DNA of 64,000 nt from an uncultured Methylomonas sp. (GCA_936941155.1 CAKZJE010000019.1:27925-91924), one strand, 5' to 3'. Positions 27,220 through 36,359 are shown, numbered from the stretch's first letter. Numbers and translations: made by a program. The notes: generated from the letters alone by a model not told the origin.

Positions 27220-28614
27220 TCATTCGGAAACTTTCAGCTGATATTTTCGCACTCGATAACGTAACGTTTCGCGAGTTGTCCCTAAAGCCCGCGCCGCCGC
27301 CGCTAAATTATTATCAGCTCGTTCCAGAGCGGTTTTAATAATAAAACTATCCATATCATCCAGAGCCATACTCCCATCTAATGGCAACTGAATCACCTCT
27401 TTATTTTCAGACGCAGCGTTGTTGGGCTGTTGTGATTGTTCCTCGCGTAATTGCAACCATTGCACCGGCAAATGTTTATCTTCAGCAAACAACACACACC
27501 GCTCAATCACATTGCGCAACTCACGCACATTGCCCGGCCAATCATGCTGTTTTAACTTTTCCCACGCTTCGGTTGAAATTTTACTCACCTGTCTATTCGC
27601 TTTCGCATTGTATTCTGCAACAATCTGCGGCACTAACTCTTCTAAATCTTCTTTAGCACTGCGCAATGAAGGCAAGGAAATTTTAAATACACTCAGGCGA
27701 TGATATAAATCATTGCGAAACTCACCTTCTGCACTCATTTTTTCCAAATCGCGATGACTGGCGGCAATAATTTGAATATCCACAGAAATTTCTTTTTCAC
27801 CGCCTAAGCGTCGAAATTTATGATCTTCAATCACTTTCAGCAATTTTGCCTGTAAATCGAGCGGCATTTCGGCGATTTCATCCATAAATAATGTGCCGCC
27901 GTCCGCCTGTTCTAATAAACCACGATGCCGCCCTGTTGCGCCCGTAAACGCACCCGGTTCATGCCCAAACAATTCAGACTCCAACAACTCACGCGGCAAT
28001 GCTGCACAATTAACCTCTACCAGCGGTTGCGCTGCTCGATTGCCGCCGTAATGCAGAATTTTTGCCACCAAACCTTTACCTGTGCCTGTTTCCCCGCCAA
28101 TAATCAACGCACTAAAAGGCACTTGCGTTAAGCGGGTTAATAACTGGCGAATCTGCCGCGCTTGTTCACTTTGTCCAATGTAAGCTTGTGGAGAATAACG
28201 CCGGTATCCTTGTTGCGTTTGGTCTATCACCCGCCGTTGAATAGAGGCACTACGAAACGCACTACTAACAACTAAATCCAGCCGCTCCAAATCACACGGT
28301 TTTTCCAGAAAATCATAAGCTCCCAAGCGCAACGCTTTCACCGAATCTGGCACGCTGCCGTAGCCGGTTAAAAACAGCCACTCAGCGTATGTCATATTTG
28401 GCTTAATGTTTTCCATAAAATCCAAGCCATTACCATCGGGCAAATTCATATCCGATAAAATCAGCAATGGCTCTAAGCGTTGCGTGATAAGTTGCTCTTT
28501 CGCTTCTGCCAAACTTGCTGCTAACACCACCTCCCAACCCAATTGCCGATAATGGCGCGATAATTCAGAACCAAGCAATTTTTCATCTTCAATAATTAAT
28601 AACGTTTTAATCAT
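27220..28614 (-). CDS. NtrC-family sigma54-dependent response regulator
   Basis: 464 residues. The REC domain spans about 1-120 (LLIIEDEK, phospho-Asp in [11 protein letters not shown], Lys in LEKPCD). The AAA+ sigma54 activator domain spans about 145-380, with Walker [17 protein letters not shown], the RNA-polymerase contact GAFTGA, and Walker [14 protein letters not shown] Fis-type HTH is at the C-terminus ([19 protein letters not shown]). It activates sigma54 promoters when phosphorylated. Its ATG overlaps the 3' end of the kinase gene by 4 bp, so it is a two-component pair. The regulon is not visible from the neighbours. Confidence 0.93.
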   Translation of the reverse strand: MIKTLLIIEDEKLLGSELSRHYRQLGWEVVLAASLAEAKEQLITQRLEPLLILSDMNLPDGNGLDFMENIKPNMTYAEWLFLTGYGSVPDSVKALRLGAYDFLEKPCDLERLDLVVSSAFRSASIQRRVIDQTQQGYRRYSPQAYIGQSEQARQIRQLLTRLTQVPFSALIIGGETGTGKGLVAKILHYGGNRAAQPLVEVNCAALPRELLESELFGHEPGAFTGATGRHRGLLEQADGGTLFMDEIAEMPLDLQAKLLKVIEDHKFRRLGGEKEISVDIQIIAASHRDLEKMSAEGEFRNDLYHRLSVFKISLPSLRSAKEDLEELVPQIVAEYNAKANRQVSKISTEAWEKLKQHDWPGNVRELRNVIERCVLFAEDKHLPVQWLQLREEQSQQPNNAASENKEVIQLPLDGSMALDDMDSFIIKTALERADNNLAAAARALGTTRETLRYRVRKYQLKVSE

Positions 28615-30062
28615 AATCTTTTAGGAGTTAAACATTCAGGAGGGAAAATAAGACTAACCGTTGCACCATGTGGTGCTTGATTACTTAATTTAAGACTGCC
28701 ACCAATACTTTTTACAAATCGTTGCACCATCGCCAAACCAATCCCTGTACCACGTTGCCGACTACTACGAAAGGGACGAATTCCGTATTCCAGCATTTCA
28801 TGTGGAAAACCACTGCCATCATCACTCACATTAATCATCAACTGCTGTGAATGACTGATCACTGAAAGCGAAATTTTTCCGCTTTGTTGTCCTATTGCAT
28901 CGGCAGCATTCAGCAACAAATTCAGCAAAGCTTGCCGCACCATACTCTCAGGCAAATGCACCATCACTTCAGCCACAGCAATTACTTCCAAACTAATTTC
29001 TGGATTAATTTGATAACGCGCTAAGGTCACTAAATCACGCAATAACGTCACCATATTAAAATCCGCAGCCGCTTCAGGATGATGACGACTTTGATCCAGC
29101 ATATCATTTAACAAAACCGCAACGCGCTTGAGTTCACCATTAATCATATCCAAGCGTTCCAATTGTTCAGGTTCTGCAATTTCTCGGCGAAAATTAGCAA
29201 ACGCCATTTGAATGCCAGCCAGCGGATTGCGAATTTCATGCGCCAATTCAGCCGCCACCTCGCCCACTGCTGCCAGCCGTTCCGCACGCGCTAAACTCGC
29301 TTGTTGTTCTAGCAACGCATGAGTCGCAAGGCGCACTTCATATTGCAATGATTGTGCATGTAAGCGTTTCGCCTCTTCCAATTCCGCCAGTCGCTTGACC
29401 ATATCGTTATAACTATTAAAAACAGGCAGTAATAACGGGTCTAAATGTTCAGTGGTAAACGGGGTAAATCGCTCTTCTGCTAAATGCTCTAATAGGCGGC
29501 GCAAATCATGCAGAGGATGCAAAATGCGATGTTTTAAAAAAAATAGTGCCAATAAAATCAACACTGCAAAAATAGCTGATGTCATAATCAATTCAGTGCG
29601 CATGGTTTTACTAATATCTTGCAACAAATCCTCACGTTGCATTGCCTCATCGTCCAGATTTTTACTCATCACTTCTAACGCACGGATTAATCGCGTGTTT
29701 TTCTCCACTTGATCCACATTTTCTATATCCGCTAACAGTTGATTCACCGTTTTTAGGCTTTTGCGAATGTTTTTCGATAAATACGCCTTATCCGTCGTCA
29801 ACATATCCATTTCCAACATGGTTTTATGAAAATCATGGATAGGAAAAGCCGCTTTAGGTTCGGTCAAATGTTCAATTAAAATTTGTTGCAGACTAATGGA
29901 GAGATTTTGAATGCGGTGCGAATAGTTGATGTAAGACAAAACGGATTCAAAACGATGTAAATTCCACCACATCATGCCGCTTAATACGCCTAAAGCGAGC
30001 AATAACAAACCTAAAAAAGCCAGTCCGCGTAGTTTAACGGGACGATAAAAAACTGTTCTCAT
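28611..30062 (-). CDS. Sensor histidine kinase paired with the NtrC-type regulator
   Basis: 483 residues. TM1 is near 12-34 (LAFLGLLLLALGVLSGMMWW), followed by a helical periplasmic sensor to about 165, TM2 (ELIMTSAIFAVLILLALFFL), and a HAMP-like and coiled-coil linker. The HisKA site is ELAHEIRNPLAGI, and the ATPase boxes are LLNLLLNAADAIG, VSDDGSGFP and GTGIGLAMVQ. Its sequence resembles NtrB/ZraS-like kinases. Transcribed first, it overlaps the regulator by 4 bp. An inverted repeat (30183-30220) lies in its upstream region. Confidence 0.9.
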   Translation of the reverse strand: MRTVFYRPVKLRGLAFLGLLLLALGVLSGMMWWNLHRFESVLSYINYSHRIQNLSISLQQILIEHLTEPKAAFPIHDFHKTMLEMDMLTTDKAYLSKNIRKSLKTVNQLLADIENVDQVEKNTRLIRALEVMSKNLDDEAMQREDLLQDISKTMRTELIMTSAIFAVLILLALFFLKHRILHPLHDLRRLLEHLAEERFTPFTTEHLDPLLLPVFNSYNDMVKRLAELEEAKRLHAQSLQYEVRLATHALLEQQASLARAERLAAVGEVAAELAHEIRNPLAGIQMAFANFRREIAEPEQLERLDMINGELKRVAVLLNDMLDQSRHHPEAAADFNMVTLLRDLVTLARYQINPEISLEVIAVAEVMVHLPESMVRQALLNLLLNAADAIGQQSGKISLSVISHSQQLMINVSDDGSGFPHEMLEYGIRPFRSSRQRGTGIGLAMVQRFVKSIGGSLKLSNQAPHGATVSLIFPPECLTPKRL

Positions 30063-30182
30063 AAGGAAAGTACCTAAATAAAAGTTTTAAGCTAACAAGA
30101 TAAGTATTCATAATAGATGTTATCCAGTGTACACGGAAAACACTCAGCCTTCCCACGAAAGCTATTCAGATGTAAATAATGG

Positions 30183-30220
30183 AAAATTTTTAAAGACGAC
30201 TGGTCGTATTTAAAAATTTT
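30183..30220. repeat. Palindromic repeat, family E (copy 1)
   Basis: 18-bp arms (AAAATTTTTAAAGACGAC and its complement, one mismatch) with a two-base loop centred on ACGACTGGTCGT. Related copies at 36258-36293 and 46728-46765. Confidence 0.8.
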
Positions 30221-30288
30221 ACTCTATCTTCTTTGTGTAGAGATAATTCCTCATGATTGCCCCACCCTGATTTTCTTAATAACTCATG

Positions 30289-30450
30289 TTACGCAATTAC
30301 CCATTTTGGATTGGGCGTGGCTTCGTAGGTTCTTAATAACGCGGTTTGCATGTGGCGCGAAACCACGCCCGTCACCAATAACACGCCCGCATGACGTGGC
30401 GAGGCAACAAAGTGAATCCCGAATCGTTCAACGTCATAAAAAGGATTATA
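30289..30450 (-). pseudogene. Fragment of a NuoB/HyfI-like [4Fe-4S] subunit
   Basis: The minus-strand frame reads NPFYDVERFGIHFVASPRHA, continues with GVLLVTGVVSRHMQTALLRT and YEATPNPKWVIA, and then stops. This is the core of the 20-kDa NuoB family as found in hydrogenase-4/formate hydrogenlyase type complexes. Real proteins continue with a GDC cysteine motif and are 150-270 residues long; only about 53 codons remain, with a stop upstream and no start. The rest of such a gene is absent from the window, so it is a remnant. Confidence 0.75.
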
Positions 30451-30551
30451 TTAAACGCTAGAAAAACAAGTAAACGCAGTTAAATGCTTTGTAGTCTTAC
30501 GATTCCGTTATGATGGTAAAATTCCGCTTTTTACTGTAAAAAACAACCTTT

Positions 30552-30761
30552 ATGACCACCACGCCCCAGCTTCAAACCATTCTCAAAGATTCTGCTTATA
30601 AACTGACGCAATTTAGTCCCGCACAAATTCAAACATTAGAAAATAGCATTATTATCAAACAACTACGCGACAAAGCCACGCCTTAGGTTATGTGTTTAGT
30701 GCGGGGTAAAGAAATCAAACTCACGCCAGAAGAAGCCGTGCGGCAGTTGTATTTGCTTTAA
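30552..30761 (+). pseudogene. 5' remnant of a type I restriction-modification gene, with internal stop
   Basis: An ATG-started frame (TPQLQTILKDSAYKLTQFSP onward) is broken by TAG at 30684 and continues in the same frame with CLVRGKEIKLTPEEAVRQLY before a final TAA. The second part resembles the N-terminus of N-6 DNA methylase or HsdR-like proteins, which normally continue into large catalytic domains. Those are missing, replaced by the ABC-3C genes. The matching 3' remnant appears at 33733-33891. Identity as type I R-M is from motif memory. Confidence 0.6.
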
Positions 30762-30810
30762 CATAACTTTGAAATTATCATCCTCTGTCAAAATTTAACA
30801 GGCGTAGCAC

Positions 30811-31809
30811 ATGATTCATGAAACAAAATTAGCGTTTGATAATATCAGTAGAATGCTGGCAATTACGCGCTACGACATTGAACATCACCAAGTAATCAAC
30901 GATCAATCGCTTAATATTCATGGGCAAAACTACTTTCGAGATGTATTTAATTTTGTTTATGGTTGTAATTTTGTAAGTGCTGATTTTGAAACTAAAAATG
31001 CACCATGTATTGATTTGATTGATAAATCTAGGAAATTAGCTTATCAAATCACCACCACTAGAACTAAAGAAAAAATAGAAAAAACATTAATTGCGCTTGA
31101 AAAGATAAAGTATTCCGGTTATGAAATTAAGATATTTTATCTTTTGAATAAAGCCAAGCCTGATGAAAAAACCAGAGTTGATCTTGAAAATCGTTTTAGG
31201 ATTAACTTGTCAGAATCTTTATGTGATTACACAGATTTAATTAAAAGTATAGAAAACCTAGAAGAAAATAGGCTTATTGAGTTAGATAAAAAATATTTTA
31301 GAGGAATAGGTTACAAATACACTGATGATATTGTTTTAAATCTTATTTTTAAACACCTTATTTCTGAAAAAAAATTTGTGAAAAAACGTTATGACGATGA
31401 TTTTGGCACTATAGATACTGATGAAAAAATCACACTTAATAACATTAATAGCAGGATAGCTGCGGATATTAATAAAGGACTTGATTACACAAAAATCATT
31501 GAAGATATAGATAGCGAAGATAATTTATTAACTGACTTGCGTGCTTTAATAATAGATGATTTATATAAAGAAATTTTGATTGAAAATTTAAAATCAAAAG
31601 TTTCAAAAAATCAACTCGATAGTAGAACAGTTATTGATTTACATGGCTTGGCTAATGAGCACAATCTTAATTTCAATAAAATAATCAGTAATCTACATGA
31701 GACTATAGAAGATAACACAGAAATTAATGATTTCAACACTATGAATATAGCATGGGTTATAGTTGCGTACTTTTTTGAAATTTGCGATATTGGAGTGCAT
31801 CAGTCATGA
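30811..31809 (+). CDS. SMEK-domain protein, ABC-3C system effector candidate
   Basis: 332 residues. The N-terminal 120 residues carry the SMEK-domain pattern: a helical start, NIHGQNYFRDVFNFVYGCNF, an acidic PCIDLIDKSRKLAYQITTT, then KIEKTL. This resembles a small nuclease-like fold used as the variable component of ABC-three-component conflict systems. The rest is helical, Asp/Glu/Lys rich and unassigned. It is strongly AT-biased compared with neighbours, pointing to transfer. Its stop overlaps the next gene (ATGA), and the third gene overlaps in turn, so the three form one translation unit. Confidence 0.75.
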   Translation: MIHETKLAFDNISRMLAITRYDIEHHQVINDQSLNIHGQNYFRDVFNFVYGCNFVSADFETKNAPCIDLIDKSRKLAYQITTTRTKEKIEKTLIALEKIKYSGYEIKIFYLLNKAKPDEKTRVDLENRFRINLSESLCDYTDLIKSIENLEENRLIELDKKYFRGIGYKYTDDIVLNLIFKHLISEKKFVKKRYDDDFGTIDTDEKITLNNINSRIAADINKGLDYTKIIEDIDSEDNLLTDLRALIIDDLYKEILIENLKSKVSKNQLDSRTVIDLHGLANEHNLNFNKIISNLHETIEDNTEINDFNTMNIAWVIVAYFFEICDIGVHQS

Positions 31810-32039
31810 TTATGCCAACTAAGATAGTAAAGCCTGTTGATTGCTTAGTAAGTATCTCATCGGCTATTTTAAAAGTTATCCAAAAAACAGATATTTCTAT
31901 TGATGACTTGTTGGAAGAAGTCAATAAGATTTACTACAAAAAAATAACGATAGATAAGTTATTGCTTTGTTTAAATTTCCTTTATTTAATAGATAAAATA
32001 GAAGAAGATAATGAAACTATTAAGTTTAAGCTCAACTAA
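31806..32039 (+). CDS. ABC-3C system small middle component
   Basis: 77 residues from ATG 31806, which overlaps the preceding TGA by 3 bases; an in-frame TTG 24 bp earlier is less likely. The sequence KPVDCLVSISSAILKVIQ, then DISIDDLLEEVNK and ITIDKLLLCLNFLYLIDKIE, has the winged-helix-like make-up of middle components that bridge the ATPase and effector. It probably matches the class called middle component 6. It overlaps the ATPase gene by 29 bp. Confidence 0.72.
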   Translation: MIMPTKIVKPVDCLVSISSAILKVIQKTDISIDDLLEEVNKIYYKKITIDKLLLCLNFLYLIDKIEEDNETIKFKLN

Positions 32040-33714
32040 CCCTAAATTTAGACCTTTAATTTTTAATGACAATGATGGTCTAAATATTGTTGCTGGCTTG
32101 CAAAAAACTAATGAGCAGAAAAAGTCTATTAATAGTGTAGGCAAAAGCTTGTCTCTTAAATTAGTTCATTACATGCTAGGCGCAAAACTTGAAGAAAAAA
32201 AGCTAAAAGAGTATTTAGCAGGTTATGGCTTATTTTCGCTTAAAATTTTACATAATGATAAAGAGTACAATATAGAAAAAGATTTTTCTAAGACAGATTT
32301 TTATATCAACAGTGAGAAAATAAATCAAACATCATATCCTAATAAATTAAATGAAATTTTTTTACCAAAAGAATTTAAAATTGGTTTTAGACAAGTATTT
32401 AATTGTTTCGCGCGAAGATATGGTGGCACATATTATGCGGATGTATTAACCCAACAAGGGTTATCAATCCATGATTATGAACAACGCTTTTCAAATTTGT
32501 TTTTGCTCGGAATAGATACATCGTTGGTTGAAGAAAATTTTAAAATAAAAGAAGAAACATCTAAACTGGATAATGCTTCAAAACTTATAAAAGAGTATGA
32601 AAAAGAACTGGATAAAGGTAATTTAAAAGACCTACAGGATGAACTTATTGCTTTGAAAGAAAAAAAAGACAAATTTATTATTGCAGAAACTTATGACCAA
32701 CTAAAAAAACAAGCCGATAACTTAACATCTGAATTAAATGGTTTACGAAATAGTAAGTTTTCTATTGAACAACGATTAGAAAAAAAAGAAACTGCGCTTA
32801 AAAGCATAGATAATATTAATGTAGATGTTGAACAAATTGAATCCATTTATAATGAGGCTAAATTCTTTTTTGACAAAGAAATTACTAAAAGACTTTCCGA
32901 TGCTCAGTCTTTTCATAATTCACTCATAGCTAATAGAAAGAAACGACTTGTTTTAGAAGTAAAAGAGCTAAAAATAGAAATACAGAATATCTCAGATAAA
33001 ATTGAACATCTTTCAAAAGCAAGGGATGCTATTTTAAAAAATTTAGATAACCAAGGTGCGCTTGAGGAATACAACTCAATTTCCGAAAGAATAAAGTCAT
33101 TGGAACTTGAAGTACAAAGTTTAAAAAAATATGAAATTCTTTTACATGAATTTAAAATAGAAAAAAGTAGTTTAAATACTAAAAGCACTCAAATTAAAGA
33201 ACAAAGTATTTTATATTTAGACCAACAAAAAGAATATTTAAATACTATCGAAGATAAGTTTAGAGAGCTGGTAAAACGATTTTATGACAATCATGGTGGT
33301 TCTCTTGAGATAAAAGATACCAAAGATGCCAAATACTTATTTAATATTTTAGTAAATATTCCTAAAGGTGCAGGACAAGCATTTGGTGAAGTAAAAATAT
33401 TTTGTTATGACGTTTTATTATACTTATTAAATCAACAATTATTAGGATTTATGGCACATGATGGCTGTATATTTTCTGGAATGGATGCAAGGCAATCATC
33501 AACTATTTTAAAAATCATCTTAGAACTTACAGCTAATAACGATTTTCAATATTTTTTAAATATAGGGCAAAATACGTTAAATGAAATTTTAGACGTTGAA
33601 AATAAAATAAATATTTTATCCTTAGAAGAAAAGCAAAAAATAGAAAGTTCGATTATCTTAAAACTTTCTGATGAAAATCCTAAAAACTGGTTATTTGGTG
33701 AAAGTTTTAATTAA
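32011..33714 (+). CDS. DUF2326 SMC/Rad50-like ATPase, ABC-3C system
   Basis: 567 residues. The N-terminal P-loop region reads SINSVGKSLSLKLVHYMLG, a variant of the NGVGKS-type loop in this family. A long coiled coil follows (about 175-415, rich in Lys/Glu heptads). The C-terminal DUF2326 half contains GGSLEIKDTKDAKY, PKGAGQAFGEVKIFCYDVLL (signature-like) and FMAHDGCIFSGMDARQ (Walker-B/D-loop region). Such proteins are the core ATPase of ABC-3C systems, proposed to sense DNA or phage structures. The start is nested in the middle-component gene. Confidence 0.82.
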   Translation: MKLLSLSSTNPKFRPLIFNDNDGLNIVAGLQKTNEQKKSINSVGKSLSLKLVHYMLGAKLEEKKLKEYLAGYGLFSLKILHNDKEYNIEKDFSKTDFYINSEKINQTSYPNKLNEIFLPKEFKIGFRQVFNCFARRYGGTYYADVLTQQGLSIHDYEQRFSNLFLLGIDTSLVEENFKIKEETSKLDNASKLIKEYEKELDKGNLKDLQDELIALKEKKDKFIIAETYDQLKKQADNLTSELNGLRNSKFSIEQRLEKKETALKSIDNINVDVEQIESIYNEAKFFFDKEITKRLSDAQSFHNSLIANRKKRLVLEVKELKIEIQNISDKIEHLSKARDAILKNLDNQGALEEYNSISERIKSLELEVQSLKKYEILLHEFKIEKSSLNTKSTQIKEQSILYLDQQKEYLNTIEDKFRELVKRFYDNHGGSLEIKDTKDAKYLFNILVNIPKGAGQAFGEVKIFCYDVLLYLLNQQLLGFMAHDGCIFSGMDARQSSTILKIILELTANNDFQYFLNIGQNTLNEILDVENKINILSLEEKQKIESSIILKLSDENPKNWLFGESFN

Positions 33715-33732
33715 AATCAAGATTAACTTTAG

Positions 33733-33891
33733 TCTTCGTTAAAAAAAATTGCCGACTTAATCCAACAAAGTTTTCCTTTAAAATCAACCAGCGAACATTT
33801 ATTAGAAACCGCCAAACGCGCATGTGAAATCGCCATTGAAACGGATGAACAAACCGCAATGGAATATATTAATTCACAAATTGGAGAATAA
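33733..33891 (+). pseudogene. 3' remnant of a restriction-modification gene
   Basis: An open frame with no start reads KKIADLIQQSFPLKSTSEHL, then LETAKRACEIAIETDEQTAM, ending at TAA 33889-33891. This resembles the C-terminus of type I R-M specificity or methylase proteins. It is preceded by a stop and no catalytic part remains. Together with the remnant at 30552-30761 it brackets the ABC-3C genes. Confidence 0.55.
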
Positions 33892-33893
33892 TT

Positions 33894-34118
33894 ATGCAAC
33901 CACAAAAATTAACCAACTTACAATTAGAACTCTTAAAAGTTTTTAGTTATCAACTCAATCAACAACAATTAAGTGATATAAAAAACTTGCTGGCTAATTA
34001 CTTTGCGCAACAAGCCACGCAAGAAATGGATAAACTTTGGGAAGAAAATAATTGGGATGACAACACCATGAAAAGTTGGGCTAATGAACATTTAAGAACA
34101 ACTTATAATCCATCATGA
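33894..34118 (+). CDS. Small protein, likely antitoxin partner of a PIN toxin
   Basis: 74 residues, hydrophilic and Gln/Asn-rich. It contains LELLKVFSYQLNQQQLSDIK and WEENNWDDNTMKSWANEHLR, typical of short antitoxin-like proteins encoded just before PIN-domain genes. The ATG follows the preceding remnant after 2 bp, and its stop overlaps the next ATG (ATGA). The adjacent toxin is truncated, so the module is probably defunct. No family name recognised. Confidence 0.6.
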   Translation: MQPQKLTNLQLELLKVFSYQLNQQQLSDIKNLLANYFAQQATQEMDKLWEENNWDDNTMKSWANEHLRTTYNPS

Positions 34119-34234
34119 AAGTTGTTTTAGATACCAATATTCTGTTAGTTTCAATTCCTAAAAAATCACCTTATCGAATTATTTTTGATGCGGTATTAGC
34201 TGGTAAATTTGAACTTATTATCAGCAAGCGTTGA
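34115..34234 (+). pseudogene. Truncated PIN-domain toxin
   Basis: 39 codons: MKVVLDTNILLVSIPKKSPY, then RIIFDAVLAGKFELIISKR and TGA. The first block is the classical PIN N-terminus with its metal-binding Asp (LDTN). Intact PIN toxins of this type are about 130-150 residues and need three more acidic residues, which are missing. The frame runs into sequence unrelated to PIN proteins, so a deletion or insertion removed the rest. Confidence 0.7.
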
Positions 34235-34322
34235 TTCGTGAGCAGTGCAAGCACTCCTGATGCAAGGCTTAACAACACTGCGAGATAAGCAAAAAATAAC
34301 ATGGTGAATCCTCTTTTGATTT

Positions 34323-34355
34323 AGACCTTCCATGTTTTTAAAACCTGGAAGGTCT
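34323..34355. repeat. Palindromic repeat, family B (intergenic)
   Basis: Arms AGACCTTCCATGTTTT and AAAACCTGGAAGGTCT with one mismatch, just after the SulP stop on the minus strand. It may work as a terminator hairpin. Confidence 0.85.
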
Positions 34356-34380
34356 GGTGAGGTGAGAACGAGAAAATAAA

Positions 34381-36030
34381 TTATTTCTGGGGTCTGCCCG
34401 CCATAATTCGTGCGGCTAACGCATGTCCAGAAAAGGGGATAATCGGTGCGCCTTCTTGTTGGCAATGTCCACCAGCAGCTTCGTAGTTGTGCATAAAATC
34501 ATGCAAAAATTCCATTACCGTGTGGTCAATTAAAAAACCTTCTGATAAATCAAGAATCACAGTTTTTCCATTTTCTAATTCGCTTAAAGCTTTTTTCATC
34601 GGCAAAAAATTTGAGAAAATTGCCGAGCCTTCCAGTTTCAGCGTGTAGGTTTGCGCATCGGTTTTTTGCAACTCAAAATGAATTTTGAACAAATTATTCA
34701 ACGGCACACCGCGAATAATATGAATCGCCAGTTCTATTAAAATGCCGATGAACACTCCGACCAATAAATCCGTTCCCAAAACACCTATAATGGTAATCAC
34801 GAATAACGCAAACTGGTCTGTACCGACGCTTAACACATGTTTAAACGATTGCGGTGAAGCAAGCCGATAGCCGGTAAAAACCAAGAGTGCTGCTAATGCC
34901 GCTAATGGAATGCTGTGAATTAGTTTGGGAAAGAAAGCCACGAAAATCAGCAAAAACATGCCGTGAAAAAAGTTCGCCCAACTGGTTTTTGCACCGTTAT
35001 TCACATTGGCAGAACTCCGCACGATTTCAGCAATCATCGGCAAACCACCGATACAACCTGCCAAAAAGTTACCAAAACCCACTGCCGCCAAATCGCGGTC
35101 TAAATTGGAATGACGTTTATACGGGTCTAATTTGTCCACCGCTGTTGCACTGAGCAAACTTTCCAAACTGCCCACTAAACTAATCGTAACAACTGATTCC
35201 CAAAACTCTAACGTGCCAACTTTGCCAAAATCAGGTAAATAAAAACTGGACATAAAATTTTCAGAAATGGCGACCAAAAATTTAGGGCCTACGGTTTCTT
35301 CATGGTGGGGTAAAAAATGCGCATCCGGCAAAAATAAATACATGTGCTCATGGTCAAGATCAAAGTATTTCGCGAATGCTATCCCGACTAACACCACAAC
35401 TAACGGTGCGGGAATCATTTTTAAGGTTTTGTTTTTTATCACCGCCCACACAATCAAAATCGCTAAACCACTAAAACCGATAATCGCAATTTCATGATTG
35501 AGATTCATCAAGCTATGCGGAATCTGCGCCATGCTCTCAAATAATGAGCCTTTCACACTCACGCCTAGCATCACATGGATTTGCTTGGTCATAATAATGA
35601 TGCCAATCGCAGCCAACATGCCGTGTACAACGGAGGCGGGAAAAAAAGAGCTTAACGAACCGGCTTTGAATAAGCCTAATAAAATTTGAATCACGCTGGC
35701 AACCACAATCGCGGCTAAGGTGTAGCGATAACCCGCCATTGCATCGCCTTGACCTAATTCTTGTACAGCACTTAAAACAACGACAATTAAACCAGCGGCG
35801 GGGCCGTTAATCGTGATGAAAGAACCGCTAATCCGTGACACCACCAAGCCGCCGATAATGGCGGTGATAATACCCGCAGAAGGCGGAAAACCCGATGCCA
35901 TTGCAATACCAAGGCATAACGGCAAAGCGATTAAAAATACTAAAAAACCGGACAGTAAATCAGACTGCCAGTTTTCTTTTAAACCGGCGAATCCGGTTTT
36001 GGGTAAAGAAGATAAATTTTGTTGTGACAT
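34381..36030 (-). CDS. SulP-family inorganic anion transporter with STAS domain
   Basis: 549 residues from the ATG at 36030, preceded by GAGAAA; an in-frame start 51 bp upstream is less typical. About 11-12 TM helices cover residues 20-430. Family motifs are FLVFLIALPLCLGIAMASGF, GPAAGLIVVVLSAV, and a central GNFLAGCIGGLPMIAEIVRS. The C-terminal STAS domain is about 440-549 (KTVILDLSEGFLIDHTVMEF). Bacterial SulP proteins of this subgroup carry bicarbonate or sulfate; the substrate cannot be read from sequence. No carbonic anhydrase or sulfur gene is adjacent. Confidence 0.9.
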   Translation of the reverse strand: MSQQNLSSLPKTGFAGLKENWQSDLLSGFLVFLIALPLCLGIAMASGFPPSAGIITAIIGGLVVSRISGSFITINGPAAGLIVVVLSAVQELGQGDAMAGYRYTLAAIVVASVIQILLGLFKAGSLSSFFPASVVHGMLAAIGIIIMTKQIHVMLGVSVKGSLFESMAQIPHSLMNLNHEIAIIGFSGLAILIVWAVIKNKTLKMIPAPLVVVLVGIAFAKYFDLDHEHMYLFLPDAHFLPHHEETVGPKFLVAISENFMSSFYLPDFGKVGTLEFWESVVTISLVGSLESLLSATAVDKLDPYKRHSNLDRDLAAVGFGNFLAGCIGGLPMIAEIVRSSANVNNGAKTSWANFFHGMFLLIFVAFFPKLIHSIPLAALAALLVFTGYRLASPQSFKHVLSVGTDQFALFVITIIGVLGTDLLVGVFIGILIELAIHIIRGVPLNNLFKIHFELQKTDAQTYTLKLEGSAIFSNFLPMKKALSELENGKTVILDLSEGFLIDHTVMEFLHDFMHNYEAAGGHCQQEGAPIIPFSGHALAARIMAGRPQK

Positions 36031-36257
36031 TATTTTCTCGAATTTACTGACTAAAGATGTAAGGATTAGAGCTAATATCATGCCAATAAAAAAACACAGA
36101 TAACCATTTGATAGTTATTGATTTTTTATTCTCAGAAAAATTAACGTAGAAAATAAAGAAAAAGGGTGGTTGATAACAACCGTTTAAAATGGTTCTTATC
36201 AACCATTCGGATGGGGGGAAATCGCTATTTATGAAGTTGTCGCTTGATTTTGTAGCG

Positions 36258-36293
36258 AAATTTTAAAAAACGACCGGTCGTCTTTAAAAATCT
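36258..36293. repeat. Palindromic repeat, family E (copy 2)
   Basis: Centred on ACGACCGGTCGT with imperfect AT-rich arms. It shares the upstream context GATTTTG-AGCGAAATTTT with the copy at 46728-46765. Confidence 0.7.
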
Positions 36294-36359
36294 TTGAGCA
36301 TCATACATCTAAAATCAGTTTTTATACGATAAATTGTAGGTGGGAAAATAAAACTCTGC

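Noticed and set aside
27381..27703. Plus-strand frames of 91 and 94 codons inside the NtrC-type gene
   Set aside because: Antisense shadows of the AAA+ and HTH coding sequence with Cys/His-rich nonsense composition.
34235..34302. Minus-strand hydrophobic frame (MLFFAYLAVLLSLASGVLAL) running into the PIN remnant
   Set aside because: Only about 42 codons and its second half is antisense to the truncated toxin; no ribosome site or homologue recognised. It may mark the foreign DNA that cut the PIN gene.
34196..34465. 89-codon minus-strand frame across the SulP 3' end
   Set aside because: Overlaps the STAS domain in another phase and encodes a family B palindrome peptide by coincidence of its phase; not a gene.
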